A DNA stretch of 64,000 nucleotides from Paraburkholderia sp. IMGN_8 (GTDB lineage: Bacteria; Pseudomonadota; Gammaproteobacteria; Burkholderiales; Burkholderiaceae), in contig NZ_CP150901.1 of assembly GCF_038050405.1 (NCBI RefSeq), positions 1,860,001 to 1,924,000 of the forward strand. The letters run 5' to 3'. The position numbers and the translations under genes were made by a program. Of this stretch, positions 1 through 8,016 are shown in pieces. The stretch's first letter is position 1. Each line of letters opens with the position of its first letter. Below the pieces are notes generated by a model. The model was not told the origin of the DNA. It saw only the letters and a program-made list of their open reading frames with translations, and did no database searches.

Positions 1-235
1 GTGCGCCAAATCTCTCGAGCAGGAGATTGGACGGGACTTCAAAGAAGAAGTACGCAATGAAGAAGATCCCTGCACCGAAGCCGAATGCGCTGGCAGAAAA
101 CCCGAGCGCCTTGTTCATCTGCAGCGCGGCAAAGCCGACGTTGACGCGGTCGAGATAAGCGACGAAATAGCAGACAATCAGGAATGGAATGAGCCGAACC
201 GTGACGCGCGCCATGGTGCGTGTTTCGATCTTCAT
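1..235 (-). CDS. MFS transporter, ACS-like, N-terminal part (runs off the left edge)
   Basis: Only the first 78 or so codons lie in the window. The translation begins MKIETRTMARVTVRLIPFLI and continues through a first membrane helix, the loop motif YFVAYLDRVNVGFAALQMNK and a second helix ending in EVPSNLLLERFG. This start is typical of the anion:cation symporter branch of the major facilitator superfamily (hexuronate, tartrate, phthalate and similar carriers). The start is supported by a strong GGAGGAG ribosome binding site six bases upstream. It lies 182 bp downstream of a sugar-acid-type dehydratase on the same strand, so import of an aldonic or related acid followed by dehydration is a reasonable inference. 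The substrate cannot be named from this fragment. Confidence 0.85.
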   Translation of the reverse strand, partial: MKIETRTMARVTVRLIPFLIVCYFVAYLDRVNVGFAALQMNKALGFSASAFGFGAGIFFIAYFFFEVPSNLLLERFGA

Positions 236-417
236 CGATGTCTCCTCCGGCTCAGCGTCCGGTCAGTTTGATAGGTGCCTAAAGACTACTCGCTGGAAGA
301 CGATTCTGAAAGAGTGTTTTGCTGGATTTCATTGCCGTAAGACGCGCCATGCGGAGCGTGCCAAATAGCGGGATTTGCGGTTTCTTTCCGTATCTTCGTT
401 GCCGTCTGTTCCGATTC

Positions 418-2168
418 CTAATCTAGCTTCTTATCCTGCTGCAAGCTCGCACAGCGCAGGAAATCGAAATCGACGCCCTGATCGGCCTGCGTCACTGTTT
501 GCAGAAAGAGCTTGCGATAGCCGCGCTCGGCAGTCGGCCGTTTCACGGGATTGTCGAGTGCGCGTTTGTGCAACTCTTCGTCGGAAATCAGCAACGCTAT
601 CTCGCGCCGCGCTACGCTCAGCCGAATGCGGTCCCCATTGCGCACATGCGCAAGCGGTCCGCCGATCGCGGACTCAGGCGTTACATGCAGGACGATCGTG
701 CCGAACGCCGTACCGCTCATCCGTCCATCGGAAATCCGCACCATATCCTTGACGCCCGCACGTGCGAGCTTGCGAGGAATCGGGATGTAGCCAGCTTCGG
801 GCATGCCGGGCGCACCAAGCGGCCCGATGTTCTTGAGCACCAGAATGTCCTGCGCGGTGACGTCGAGTGCGTCGTCGTCAATCCGTTTGACCAGGTCTTC
901 GAGGTTTTCGAACACCACTGCACGGCCTTCGTGCTCCATCAGCGCCGGGTCAGCCGCGGACTGCTTGATAATCGCGCCGCCCGGCGCGAGGTTGCCCCGC
1001 AGAACTGCAAGACCACCCTGCGGATAAACTGGATTGCTGAACGGACGCACGACGTCCTGTGCAAAACCTGGACCACTCGCGTCGATCTCTTCGCCGAGCG
1101 TGCGGCCGGTCACGGTGAGCGCATCCAGATGCAGCAGCGGCCTGAGTTCTCGCAGCAAAGTTGCTACGCCACCAGCCTGATGAAAGTCTTCCATGTAGTG
1201 CTGCCCCGTGGGCTTCAAATCGAGCAGCACCGGCGTTTCCTTGCCCATGCGATCCAGCATGTCGAGATCGATCTCATGGCCGAGCCGTCCTGCGATCGCA
1301 CTTAGATGCACGATTGCGTTGGTCGATCCACCAATCGAGAGCAGCACGCGCATTGCGTTCTCGAAAGCCTTTGGCGTGAGAACCCTGTCGATGGTTAAGC
1401 CTTCGAGGGCCATCTTGACGCTAATGTGCCAGTATCTTCCGCGACACGGATCCGGTCGGCGGTGACGGCCGGCGGTGCTGCGCCACCTGGGACGGTCATC
1501 CCGAGCGCTTCGGCGAGGCAAGCCATCGTACTCGCCGTACCCATGACGGAGCACGTGCCGACGCTTGCCACCAGTTGATTGTTGACGTCGGCGACTTCGG
1601 TTTCGTCGATATCGTTGGCGCGAAACCTTGCCCAGTAGCGTCGGCAGTCGGTGCAGGCGCCAACTCGCTCGCCGCGGTGCGAGCCGGTCAGCATCGAGCC
1701 GGTGATGAGCTGAATAGCCGGCATTCCGGCAGATGCCGCGCCCATCAATTGCGCGGGGACGGTCTTGTCGCATCCGCCGATCAGAACAACCGCGTCCATT
1801 GGCTGAGCCCGGATCATCTCCTCTGTGTCCATCGACATGAGATTGCGCAGATACATCGATGTCGGCGCGGCAAAACTCTCGTGAATCGAGATCGTCGGAA
1901 AATCCATTGGCAATCCGCCCGCGAGCATCACGCCGCGCTTCACGGCCTCGATGAGTTGAGGCATGTTGCCGTGACACGGGTTGTAGGCGCTGCCGGTATT
2001 TACGATGCCAATGACGGGCCGCTCGAGTGCCTGATCCGTGTATCCAGTGCCCTTGATAAATGCCTTGCGAAGAAAGAGCGAAAACGCCTGATCTCCGTAA
2101 GACGTCAATCCCCGTTTCATGCCGGTCGCGGCGACAGCGGGTTTTTGAGCATCTGATTTGTCGGCCAT
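418..2168 (-). pseudogene. IlvD/Edd-family sugar-acid dehydratase, one-base frameshift
   Basis: Read across one frameshift, this is a full-length (about 583 residue) dihydroxy-acid/6-phosphogluconate dehydratase family protein that would bind an Fe-S cluster. The first frame (2168 down to about 1420) starts MADKSDAQ and holds the cluster-type cysteines in YNPCHGN, GGCDKT and ACTDC. The second frame (about 1418 to 418) starts at VKMALEGLTIDRVL and carries the SGGSTN-like and GRMSGTAFG segments and the usual TQADQGVDFDFL tail. The family form would read GTLAVKMALEG; here one G is missing near 1419, so frame one ends SRWPSKA. The N-terminal pattern resembles pentonate/hexonate dehydratases more than biosynthetic IlvD, but the substrate is inferred. 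It may be a real pseudogene, a strain variant or a sequencing error. The MFS gene follows downstream. Confidence 0.8.
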
Positions 2169-2783
2169 GGCGATTTCCCGTTCGGTAGTGACTGGTGATT
2201 TGTGAGGTGAAAACGAGCGTAGATGCCCTATATCTTTGAAGCAGTATCGCGCGATTTCGAGCCAGATCGCTCGTTCCGGCAGAGGCAGAAAAGGCGTCGG
2301 ATCGGAAGCTGTTAGACAGGGACCTTAGTATTGCAGGGTGCCAGCCCCGCGAAAAGCGCGTGCTTCTCCGTGCACCACGCAACGATTTGCGCTTCTGTGC
2401 GGCGAACACGACCGACCCTGGAAGCGACCTCGACTATTGCCGGTCTGTTCTCCGCGGACCTCCCAGTGAACCTCTCAGTGGGCCTGTTTGTTGCATGACG
2501 GATAGCCGTAGCGCATGTTGTCATCAATCACGCCCGCGTCGACGGGAAGAGGCGGGCTACCCGGTTTCGCTGCCTGCACATCGCTACGCACTGCGTGGAA
2601 TTTATTACCTGTTCGGATCAATGCAGATCCAGTTCGCAATTTGACCGTTCCGGCGCTGTGGCGAATGTTGTCGCTGACCGGTGAGCGGGGTACATTCTTC
2701 CAGCGGCTTTGCATCGGCCAAATGCAAGTCGTGGGAACACAGTCTGTCGATAAGTCAGACGTAAGAGTTCGGAGAGTGTTGCG
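2169..2783. other. Intergenic region between divergent genes
   Basis: This 615 bp stretch separates the dehydratase (minus) from the DGC pair (plus) and must hold both promoters. An open frame on the minus strand at 2312-2527 (71 codons) has no recognisable family and no clear ribosome binding site; it may be a relic. I see no RNA gene or convincing hairpin terminator. Confidence 0.4.
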
Positions 2784-3512
2784 ATGTTCAACGATACCGA
2801 CTTGCCCAAAGAGGCTGTAGACGGCCCGGATACCGGTTTCAATCCTGACTTTGAGTCGATGCCAGCCGCGCCGCCGGGGCGCTTCGGACGTCTTGCGCTT
2901 TGCGTGGCGACGGCCAGTGCGTTGGCCCTCGGAGTAGTGGGTACGGTTGCGTATGGCGTCTGGTTCAACCACGATCAGCGCGCCTACGTCGAAGCAATGA
3001 CGGGCGCGCGAGAGGCGCTGGGCATTACCGCTTCGACGGCATCGGTGAGGCCGACAACCCCGGTGTTATCGACAGCATCGGCGCGGCCGACGGCACCGGT
3101 AGAATCGATGGCATCGGCAGCATCGGCGAAACCGACAACACCGTCAGAATCGACAGCGTTGGAAACAGAAGACGATCCTCCATCGGGACATGCGGTTTGG
3201 GCCGGTCAGGTGACGCGACCTTCGTCGCCACCTTCGCGGGAAACAGCCGTTGCCGCCGCGGATCCCGTCGCGCCCACGCCGCCCGTCCGGCCCGCTCGCC
3301 GCGCAGCTCCTTCCCCAGATTCCGCTGCGCCGCAGCTGGCCGACGCGCGCTCTGGGCGGGAAAGCCGGATCGCTCCGCAGGACCGGCGCACGCAAGTATC
3401 GGCCCGGAAGGCCAAACCGAGCATCTTCGCGCGCGTGAAGCAGTTTTTTCGCCGTGTGAGTTACCGTCAGCATGGCACCGGAAGCAAACAAGACAACTAC
3501 TCCCATCCCTGA
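2784..3512 (+). CDS. Membrane-anchored Ser/Thr/Pro-Ala-rich hypothetical protein
   Basis: The protein has 242 residues and no recognised family. A polar N-terminus of about 33 residues is followed by one hydrophobic segment (about residues 36-60, LALCVATASALALGVVGTVA), so it is likely a single-pass inner-membrane protein. Residues 80-130 hold imperfect repeats of the type TASARPTAPVES, and the rest is low-complexity, Pro/Ala/Ser rich and ends with basic residues. The last 41 bp overlap the start of the diguanylate cyclase gene in another frame, so the two genes are almost certainly translationally linked. A role as periplasmic or membrane partner of that cyclase is inference from context alone. 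The repeat tract is probably length-variable between strains. Confidence 0.65.
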   Translation: MFNDTDLPKEAVDGPDTGFNPDFESMPAAPPGRFGRLALCVATASALALGVVGTVAYGVWFNHDQRAYVEAMTGAREALGITASTASVRPTTPVLSTASARPTAPVESMASAASAKPTTPSESTALETEDDPPSGHAVWAGQVTRPSSPPSRETAVAAADPVAPTPPVRPARRAAPSPDSAAPQLADARSGRESRIAPQDRRTQVSARKAKPSIFARVKQFFRRVSYRQHGTGSKQDNYSHP

Positions 3513-4617
3513 GCGGTTTCGTTCGAGGCGGGCCGACGGCTGGCGCGTCCTCGCGATGCGTTTCAGGCTGGGCCCGGCTACGATGGCCGGCGCTTCGTTG
3601 CTTTGTCTGCTGATCGGCGTTTTATATCTTGCCCTGCAAATCAGGACGATCTTTTCGGACCAGTTGAGGCAGGAATATATCGGGCTCGTTATCGAAGCGG
3701 TCGAACGCGCGGAAAGCGCCCGCAACGTGGTCGGCGTCTGGCAACACCTGCCCGAAGCTAACGGCGCCCGATCGGAAGGCTATCGACATGCGCGTCAAGA
3801 GCTCGCAGGCCGCCTCGCGTCACTCGCGGCGCTGGTGAATGCGAGCCCATCCGAGGCGCCGCAAGTGCCTCCGTCCACGCTATCGCCTGACGCAAATCTC
3901 GACAGTACGGACGCGTTGCTCGGCTCGGCGTCGGCGTATTGGCATGCACAGCGCGATCTCGACAGCGCCGACGTGCGCGTGCGCATTTCCCATGTCGCCG
4001 ATACGCTGATTGCTTTGGGGGCGATTCTTTTCGGCATGCTGATTATTGCGCTGGCGATGTACACAAGGCGTGCTCGCCAACTCGCAGGCCGGTCGCGCAA
4101 GTTCGAACACGCGGCGCTGCACGATCCTATGACCGGGCTGCCAAACAGACGGAAACTGTTTGCCTCGCTCCAGGAGACCGCAACAAGGCCGTCTGCCGGC
4201 TCGACGCGCCAAAGAATTGCTGTCCTTTATATCGATCTGGACGGGTTCAAGCGAGTCAATGACTCGCTGGGCCATCGAATCGGCGATGAATTTCTGATCG
4301 CTGTTTCCAGACGCTTTCGTGAGTCTGTGCGTCAAGCGGACGTCGTTGCCCGGATCGGCGGCGACGAGTTCGCGGTGCTGGTTCGCGACTTTTCGACGGA
4401 TGCGGAACTAGGCGAAATTGCCCAGCGCCTCATCAGCTGTGTGATCCAGACAGACGCACTGATGGGAACCGGCCTTGTCCGTGCCAGCATTGGTATTGCC
4501 AGCTTTCCCGATTCCGTCAAGGACTACCGTCGTCTCGTCGCCGCGGCCGACGAAACGATGTATCAGGTAAAGCGCAACGGCAAGAACGGTTACGCGTTCG
4601 CGGCGCGGGCGGATTGA
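3472..4617 (+). CDS. Membrane diguanylate cyclase (GGDEF)
   Basis: The 381-residue protein makes cyclic di-GMP from two GTP. Two transmembrane segments (about 36-57 and 178-197) enclose a short, roughly 120-residue periplasmic region of no recognised family. The GGDEF domain follows from about residue 213 (HDPMTGLPNRR) to the end. The active motif is intact, RIGGDEF with GGDEF at 296-300. An allosteric inhibition site RQAD (287-290) lies five residues upstream of it, so product inhibition is expected. There is no EAL domain. The ATG sits inside the 3' end of the preceding membrane protein gene. The 3' end abuts a truncated rimJ on the other strand, suggesting a recombination junction. Confidence 0.9.
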   Translation: MAPEANKTTTPIPERFRSRRADGWRVLAMRFRLGPATMAGASLLCLLIGVLYLALQIRTIFSDQLRQEYIGLVIEAVERAESARNVVGVWQHLPEANGARSEGYRHARQELAGRLASLAALVNASPSEAPQVPPSTLSPDANLDSTDALLGSASAYWHAQRDLDSADVRVRISHVADTLIALGAILFGMLIIALAMYTRRARQLAGRSRKFEHAALHDPMTGLPNRRKLFASLQETATRPSAGSTRQRIAVLYIDLDGFKRVNDSLGHRIGDEFLIAVSRRFRESVRQADVVARIGGDEFAVLVRDFSTDAELGEIAQRLISCVIQTDALMGTGLVRASIGIASFPDSVKDYRRLVAAADETMYQVKRNGKNGYAFAARAD

Positions 4618-4981
4618 TCGGGGCGGGCTCGATACGTGTGCAGTTTCTGATCGAGAAGCCAAGATGGCAAGCTTGAAACGGTCCACGGACGACGTTCGTG
4701 AAATTACAGTCGCCAATGAGCTCTCCGCTTTCGAATCGGTACACCAGCAGATGGAGGGCGCTTCCCGCGGCATTGTGCCGTTCCATCAAGCGAAGTCGAT
4801 GGGCTATCGCGTCTAGTTCGAAGAACCCGTCGGGTCGCAACGGTTCCCACTGTTGAAGATGCGCGCGATTTTCGCTGTAATAGATCTGCAGGTCGCCGGC
4901 ATGGCGCTCGCTCGCAGGCCGCAGCACCAGGCGCGAGGTCCGGATTTCGCCGACCGGGATGTCTGGCATCGGAACTGTCAT
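4517..4981 (-). pseudogene. RimJ-like ribosomal-protein acetyltransferase, truncated
   Basis: The first about 105 residues match the RimJ type of GNAT N-acetyltransferase, including EIRTSRLVLRP, ENRAHLQQWEPLRPDGFF and the family signature FTNVVRGPFQACHLGFSI. RimJ normally continues for a further 70-80 residues, including the acetyl-CoA loop. Here the homology stops at about 4648 and the frame runs on as a meaningless Arg/Pro-rich tail antisense to the end of the diguanylate cyclase gene. The acetyl-CoA pyrophosphate loop is therefore missing and the product should be inactive. ATG at 4981 is preferred; an upstream TTG at 4996 is possible. I read this as a 5' gene fragment left by recombination that brought in the neighbouring locus. 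Confidence 0.75.
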
Positions 4982-5107
4982 GCGTTCAGGTATCAAGAGC
5001 GTTTTCGGGCCGCAGTATAGCTGGAGATAATCACCGCCTCCACCAGCGCGGCTAGAACCCGCTCATTCCAGCAAACAACGGGCAGCTTCAGACTCGTTGA
5101 GGAGGCA

Positions 5108-5754
5108 TCAATCGTCCCCGTTGCGCCAGTCAGTGAGCCGCTCTCGTGCATTCACCTCGACGAACGACGGCAAAGCGCGCAGCCGGTGGATGTAGCGCGC
5201 GAGATGCGGCCAACCGGTCGCCGGGCGAGGCATATTGCGCGTCCAGCGCATCAGTATCACCGCGAGGAAATCAGCCGTACTGAGCTTGCCGCCGACGAGG
5301 TACTCGTGTCCGCCGGCGAGGTGGGCGTCGAGCCGGTCCCAGGCTTCTTCGATGCGGCGCCGCGCGAGTGCACGCACCGCTTCGGCGCCGAGCGGATCGC
5401 CATCGACGTCGGCGTAAAACCAGTCGCGCATGGCGGGCAGAAGCGTGTTGGCGAGATAGATCATCAGTTCCAGCCATGTGGCGCGATCGGCGGAGCCCGG
5501 CTTCGGCGCGAGGGCGGCTTCGGGATGCCGTTCGGCGAGCAGCATGAGCAACGCGGCCGACTCGCCGCGCGGCATACCGTCGACCACTAGCGTGGGAACA
5601 CGGCCTGCGGGATTCAGCCGTAGATATTCAGGGTTTCGCTGGTCGCCGACATCGATGTCGACGAGACGGGCCTCAATGCAATGCCCATTTCAATCAACAT
5701 CCAGTGAACCGCCATGCTTGCCGCGCCCGGCGAATAGTAAAGAAGATAAGTCAT
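5108..5754 (-). pseudogene. Glutathione S-transferase, one-base frameshift
   Basis: The N-terminal thioredoxin-fold part begins at ATG 5754 with MTYLLYYSPGAASMAVHWML. The matching continuation EARLVDIDVGDQRNPEYL, NPAGRVPTLVVDG and ESAALLMLL lies one frame over, joined near 5672, where a base appears to be missing. The C-terminal helical domain is intact to the stop at 5108 and includes the GST motif LVGGKLSTADFLAVILMRW. Rejoined, the protein is about 215 residues, the normal cytosolic GST length. It would conjugate glutathione to electrophiles. As written the gene cannot give full-length enzyme unless translation shifts frame. This is the second single-base lesion within 5 kb, so sequencing error is a real alternative. 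Confidence 0.75.
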
Positions 5755-5944
5755 TCATCCGCTCCGCATACTCGTTCGTTCAAATTCAATCGCTTTCGAT
5801 CTGGGCGTAGTCTATCGTCATTCATGATGACCACGCCCATAGCAGGCTCGGGCCAGTCGTATGGCTAGCGGGCATTTCCCCGCGACAGGCGAGGCCATAA
5901 AAAAGACCGATCATCCCGTCACTTTGTGAAGGTGAGACAACCCC

Positions 5945-7801
5945 ATGTGCGCACTCGACCGGCGGACTTTGCTCAAAGGAGCGCTTGCCGCTCCATTACT
6001 GGACTCAGTGTTGCGAACACCGATGCTCGCGGAAGGGGCATCGACCGCGCTCGCGGAGCCGTCGACGCCGACGCTGCGCCGTTCGCGGCCGGGCGACCCG
6101 TCATGGCCTTCGGCGCAAGCCTGGCAGGACCTGAACCGCGCGGTGGGCGGCCGCATGAGTCCGGTCACGTCGCCGTTGGCAACCTGCGCCGAGTCGCCCG
6201 CGAGTGCCGCCTGCCTCGACGTCTTCAAGCATTTGAAGAACCCGTATTACATCGGCGACACGCCCGCGCTGACGCAGACATCCGGATGGCTCGACGCCTG
6301 GACATCGGCCGCGAGTGCCTACGTCGTCGCTGCGGCCAATGCGCAAGACGTGGCGCGGACCGTCGACTTCGCTCGCGAACATCGCCTGCGCCTGGTGGTG
6401 AAGGGCGGCGGCCACAGCTACCAGGGCACGTCAAACGCGCCGGACTCGCTGATGATCTGGACGAGGCCCATGCGCGAGATCACGGTGCACGAGGCCTTTG
6501 TGCCTGACGGCTGCGCAGGACGGCTGACGCCGCAACCGGCGGTGACGGTAGGCGCCGGCGCGCTGTGGGCGCATGTGTACGATGCCGTCAGCGCGCGGGC
6601 CGACCGCTATGTGCAAGGCGGCGGCTGCCTGACTGTGGGCGTGGCCGGCCTGGTGCAGAGCGGAGGCTTCGGCAACTTTTCAAAAAAGTTCGGCACGGCC
6701 GCTGCGGGATTGCTGCAAGCCGAAGTCGTAACGGCCGATGGCGTGGTGCGAATTGCGAATGCGTGTACCCATCCCGATCTTTTCTGGGGATTGAAAGGCG
6801 GAGGCGGCGGCAGTCTGGGCGTCGTCACACGAGTGACGCTGCGGACTCACGAACTGCCTGACCAGTTCGGCACAATGCATGCGACGGTCAAGGCATCGTC
6901 GAGTGCGGCGTTCAAGGCATTGATCGGCGAATTCATCGCGTTCTACGCCGACAATCTGCTCAACGAGCATTGGGGCGAAACGGTGGCCTTCCATGCTGAC
7001 AACACGCTAAAGATCTCGATGCTGTACCAGGGGCTGAATCGGGACGACGCTATACGAATCTGGCAACCATTCTTCGATTGGATCATGGACACCGTCAACG
7101 GCTGCACGACGTCCGAGCCGCAAGTGCTCGCCGTCCCGGCGCGGCGCTTCTGGGATGCCACATTCGTGATGCAGCACGCGCCCGGCGTGCTTATCGCCGA
7201 CGACCGCCCAGGCGCGTCTGCGGCAGACGTCTTCTGGGCCGACAATGTCGGTGAAGCAGGCCAGTTTCTTTACGGATATAGCTCGACATGGCTGCCTGCT
7301 GCGCTGCTGAAGCGAGCGCAGCGGGGGCGCCTTGTCGATGCGCTATTCGAGAGCAGCCGACAATGGGCGGTGTCGTTGCACTTCAACAAAGGACTGGCGG
7401 GCGCACCCGCCGACGCCTTGAGCGCGACGCGGGACACGGCGACGAATCCAGCGGTACTCGACGCTTTTGCGCTGGCGATCATCGCGGGCGAGGGCCCGCC
7501 TGCGTTTCCCGGTATGACAGGTCACGAACCGGACCAACCGAAGGCGCGGCGTGCCGCATCGAGAATTGCGCAGGCCATGGAGACGCTACGCACGATCGTA
7601 CCCAAGCCGGGCGCATACGTATCGGAGAGCAATTACTTCGAGAGCGACTGGCAACAGGCGTACTGGGGCTCCAACTATGCACGGCTGCTCGCCGTGAAGC
7701 GCAAGTACGATCCAGATGGATTGTTCTTCGTGCACCACGGCGTGGACTCTGAAGAGTGGAGCGCAGACGGCTTCACGAGGATGGGGAAAGGGGCAGGGTG
7801 A
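5945..7801 (+). CDS. Tat-exported berberine-bridge-like FAD oxidoreductase
   Basis: The 618-residue protein carries a twin-arginine export signal (DRRTLLKGALAAPLL, residues 5-19), so it is probably exported folded with its flavin. The PCMH-type FAD-binding domain is clear from KGGGHSYQG (153-161), GGFGNFSKKFG and WGLKGGGGGSLGVVTR. The C-terminal BBE segment is NYARLLAVKRKYDPDGLFF. His157 in the GGGHS motif and Cys228 in GGGCLTVG sit where berberine-bridge and gluco-oligosaccharide oxidases attach FAD at two points, so bicovalent flavinylation is expected. Substrates of the family are sugars, alkaloids or alcohols, and this one is unknown. A GAAGGTGAG ribosome binding site supports the start. 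It is transcribed alone, ending just before a palindromic element. Confidence 0.85.
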   Translation: MCALDRRTLLKGALAAPLLDSVLRTPMLAEGASTALAEPSTPTLRRSRPGDPSWPSAQAWQDLNRAVGGRMSPVTSPLATCAESPASAACLDVFKHLKNPYYIGDTPALTQTSGWLDAWTSAASAYVVAAANAQDVARTVDFAREHRLRLVVKGGGHSYQGTSNAPDSLMIWTRPMREITVHEAFVPDGCAGRLTPQPAVTVGAGALWAHVYDAVSARADRYVQGGGCLTVGVAGLVQSGGFGNFSKKFGTAAAGLLQAEVVTADGVVRIANACTHPDLFWGLKGGGGGSLGVVTRVTLRTHELPDQFGTMHATVKASSSAAFKALIGEFIAFYADNLLNEHWGETVAFHADNTLKISMLYQGLNRDDAIRIWQPFFDWIMDTVNGCTTSEPQVLAVPARRFWDATFVMQHAPGVLIADDRPGASAADVFWADNVGEAGQFLYGYSSTWLPAALLKRAQRGRLVDALFESSRQWAVSLHFNKGLAGAPADALSATRDTATNPAVLDAFALAIIAGEGPPAFPGMTGHEPDQPKARRAASRIAQAMETLRTIVPKPGAYVSESNYFESDWQQAYWGSNYARLLAVKRKYDPDGLFFVHHGVDSEEWSADGFTRMGKGAG

Positions 7802-7813
7802 AGACTCTGCCTG

Positions 7814-7985
7814 CGCGGCGCTTTTTGGTTGTTTGCCTACGGCGTTGCCTTTCCTTGCTTTCTTTTTGGTTTATTAGCGTTCCCCCTGTGCGGGGGGAAC
7901 GCTAATAAACCAATATCAAATCAAGGAAAGGCCACCGCCGCAGGCACACAGAAGAATGCCGCCGCCAAAGGCAAAAGCAAAAGCA
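7814..7985. repeat. Palindromic element R0, collapsed core
   Basis: This is the shortest member of the window's palindromic family. The outermost modules (GGCGCTTTTTGGTTG, CCTACGGCG, GCCTTTCCTTG) are mirrored on the right. They meet at a perfect 21-bp stem, 7866-7886 with 7893-7913, closed by the loop TGTGCG. Arms, centre and inner hairpins of the long members are absent. It lies between two convergent genes and could act as a bidirectional terminator. An open frame at 7829-8305 running through it is not considered a gene. Confidence 0.85.
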
Positions 7986-8016
7986 AAAACAAAAACCCAC
8001 CGCCGCAGGCAACCAG

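Noticed and set aside
2312..2527. 71-codon minus-strand frame in the left intergenic region
   Set aside because: No recognisable domain and no good start; kept only as a note in the intergenic entry.
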